A program made the translations under genes and the position numbers. From NCBI GenBank assembly GCA_001821295.1, contig MHSK01000024.1:1-51877 (forward strand): a DNA stretch of 51,877 bases, read 5' to 3'. This document shows positions 50,994 through 51,877 of this stretch, in pieces (within the stretch, counting starts at the first letter, position 1; every line of letters starts with the position of its first letter). This stretch comes from Candidatus Taylorbacteria bacterium RIFCSPLOWO2_12_FULL_43_20 (lineage in GTDB: Bacteria > Patescibacteriota > Minisyncoccia > Phycocordibacterales > HO2-43-120). The notes below the pieces were generated by a model. It searched no databases. It worked only from the letters and a program-made list of their open reading frames with translations, and had not been told where the DNA came from.

Positions 50994-51039
50994 ATAATAA
51001 CCCCGTCTTTTTAGTGTTTTCAATATAATGTATTTTGAT

Positions 51040-51777
51040 ATGAGCCAAACAAATATTTTGGGAGTGATAACCGCTCGCGGAGGATCAAAGGGCATACCCG
51101 GAAAAAACATAAAACCGCTAGGTGGAAAACCATTGATAAGCTATACCATTCGGTCGGCGCAAAGTAGCAAGCTAATTACGGATCTTATTGTTTCAACCGA
51201 TGATAAAGAAATAGCTCGCGTGTCTGAAGAAAATGGAGCGCGTGTCCCTTTTATCCGTCCCGGAGAACTTGCTTTGGACGATGTAAAACATCTGCCGGTT
51301 ATGAAGCACGCTTTAGTGTTTATGGAAAAGCTAATGAAAAAAAGATATGACTATATAGTCATTCTTCAGCCGACATCTCCCTTTCGTCTACCGGAGGATA
51401 TTGATGAGACTCTTGCCAAGCTTATCCAATGTGGCGCGGACAGCGCGGTATCTTTAGTGGAGATAGAAGAAAATCATCCTATGAAAATAAAAAAAATGGA
51501 GGGTGACAGAGTATTGCCGTATTTCGAAGAAGAAACAGAAGGCCTTCCGAGACAAGAATTGCCCGTAGCTTATAAGCGCAGTGGAGCTGTATACGCTATG
51601 AAGAGAGAAACGTTGATGGAAAAAAATTCTTTGTTTGGCGAAATTGTGGTGGGGTATATAGTTTCAAAAGAACGTTCAATAGATATAGACAATCCTCTGG
51701 ATTTCATAAAGGCGGAATACATGTTGGCAGAGTTGGAAAAAAAGGGATGGAATTTTAATCTACCTCTGGATAATTAA
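51040..51777 (+). CDS. neuA: NeuA-like CMP-nonulosonate cytidylyltransferase
   Basis: Activates the nine-carbon sugar as its CMP derivative. The 245-residue protein shows GVITARGGSKGIPGKNIKPL then GGKPLISYTIRSA (nucleotide loop), VSTDDKEIARVS, LQPTSPFR, and SGAVYAMKRETL, with the metal-binding aspartate in RSIDIDNPLDF. ATG 51040 is preferred: a TATAAT at 51024-51029 lies just upstream, and the family usually starts about nine residues before A-R-G-G; ATG 51028 overlaps that TATAAT. The last 100 bases of the window after the stop hold no gene I can support. Confidence 0.9.
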   Translation: MSQTNILGVITARGGSKGIPGKNIKPLGGKPLISYTIRSAQSSKLITDLIVSTDDKEIARVSEENGARVPFIRPGELALDDVKHLPVMKHALVFMEKLMKKRYDYIVILQPTSPFRLPEDIDETLAKLIQCGADSAVSLVEIEENHPMKIKKMEGDRVLPYFEEETEGLPRQELPVAYKRSGAVYAMKRETLMEKNSLFGEIVVGYIVSKERSIDIDNPLDFIKAEYMLAELEKKGWNFNLPLDN

Positions 51778-51877
51778 ATGGGCGCAAAATGAAAATTCAT
51801 TGCAAATACACAGGGATTAATTTCGTGTTCAAGCTATGGAACATAGTTGACAGTTAATTAGTTGTAATTTCGACCTT

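Noticed and set aside
1-51877. UGA recoding to glycine (as in Gracilibacteria/SR1)
   Set aside because: TGA ends several genes exactly at the next gene's start (for example 24945-24947 and 39216-39218), so the standard code applies.
1-51877. CRISPR arrays, rRNA and tRNA genes
   Set aside because: I saw no regularly spaced repeats and no conserved RNA gene sequence on either strand.
51778-51877. A short frame starting at 51789
   Set aside because: It stops after about 22 codons, has no recognisable features and lies at the window edge.

Overview
The window is AT-rich bacterial DNA that reads with the standard code (UGA acts as a stop throughout). Almost all of it is one very long surface-glycan locus on the + strand. 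Several features suggest a member of the Candidate Phyla Radiation (Patescibacteria, Parcubacteria-like): compact or short versions of common enzymes, few Shine-Dalgarno sequences, promoters whose predicted start sites lie almost on the start codon, and dispersed palindromic intergenic repeats. The lineage is an inference from style, not from a marker gene.

Layout. Positions 1-2276 hold the first codons of a minus-strand gene, a SAM riboswitch ahead of metK, a GC-rich palindromic repeat, a YggT membrane protein and a MITE-like element. Positions 2277-9630 encode glycosyltransferases, two short UDP-sugar dehydrogenase paralogues, an NAD-dependent epimerase and a WecB-type epimerase. A reverse-strand DUF218-like gene with its own promoter and terminator interrupts the series. 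Positions 10422-18317 hold a GtrA/GT2 pair, methyltransferases, a GT-C-like membrane protein, AsnB and another glycosyltransferase. Positions 18411-28963 encode GDP-mannose dehydratase, a Gfo/Idh/MocA oxidoreductase, an unusual acyltransferase-aminotransferase fusion, a DegT aminotransferase, methyltransferases, glycosyltransferases, a Wzx-like flippase and a TylF-like methyltransferase. An MBOAT/SGNH O-acetylation pair follows (29023-31637).

The most novel part is 31664-36143: a promoter followed by a small-molecule kinase, a CDP-alcohol phosphotransferase, a degenerate nucleotidyltransferase fused to a sugar-phosphate cyclase (DHQ-synthase fold, 2-deoxy-scyllo-inosose-synthase-like motifs), and an intact nucleotidyltransferase. 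I read it as a candidate pathway that makes a carbocyclic sugar (cyclitol), activates it as a CDP derivative and transfers it as a phosphodiester to a lipid or glycan. Next comes a CotH kinase-like/beta-helix protein with VTC-domain and DUF4956 partners (36216-40711), then two paralogous GT-B-like transferases flanking methyltransferases and a HisF/HisH/amidotransferase set, and finally NeuB/NeuC/NeuA-like nonulosonic acid enzymes (48713-51777).

Together the genes can make several modified sugars (mannose-derived, uronic, amino, amidino, nonulosonic and perhaps cyclitol), assemble them on a lipid carrier, flip the product, and decorate it with methyl, acetyl and phosphodiester groups. No tRNA, rRNA, CRISPR array or complete transposase gene was seen.
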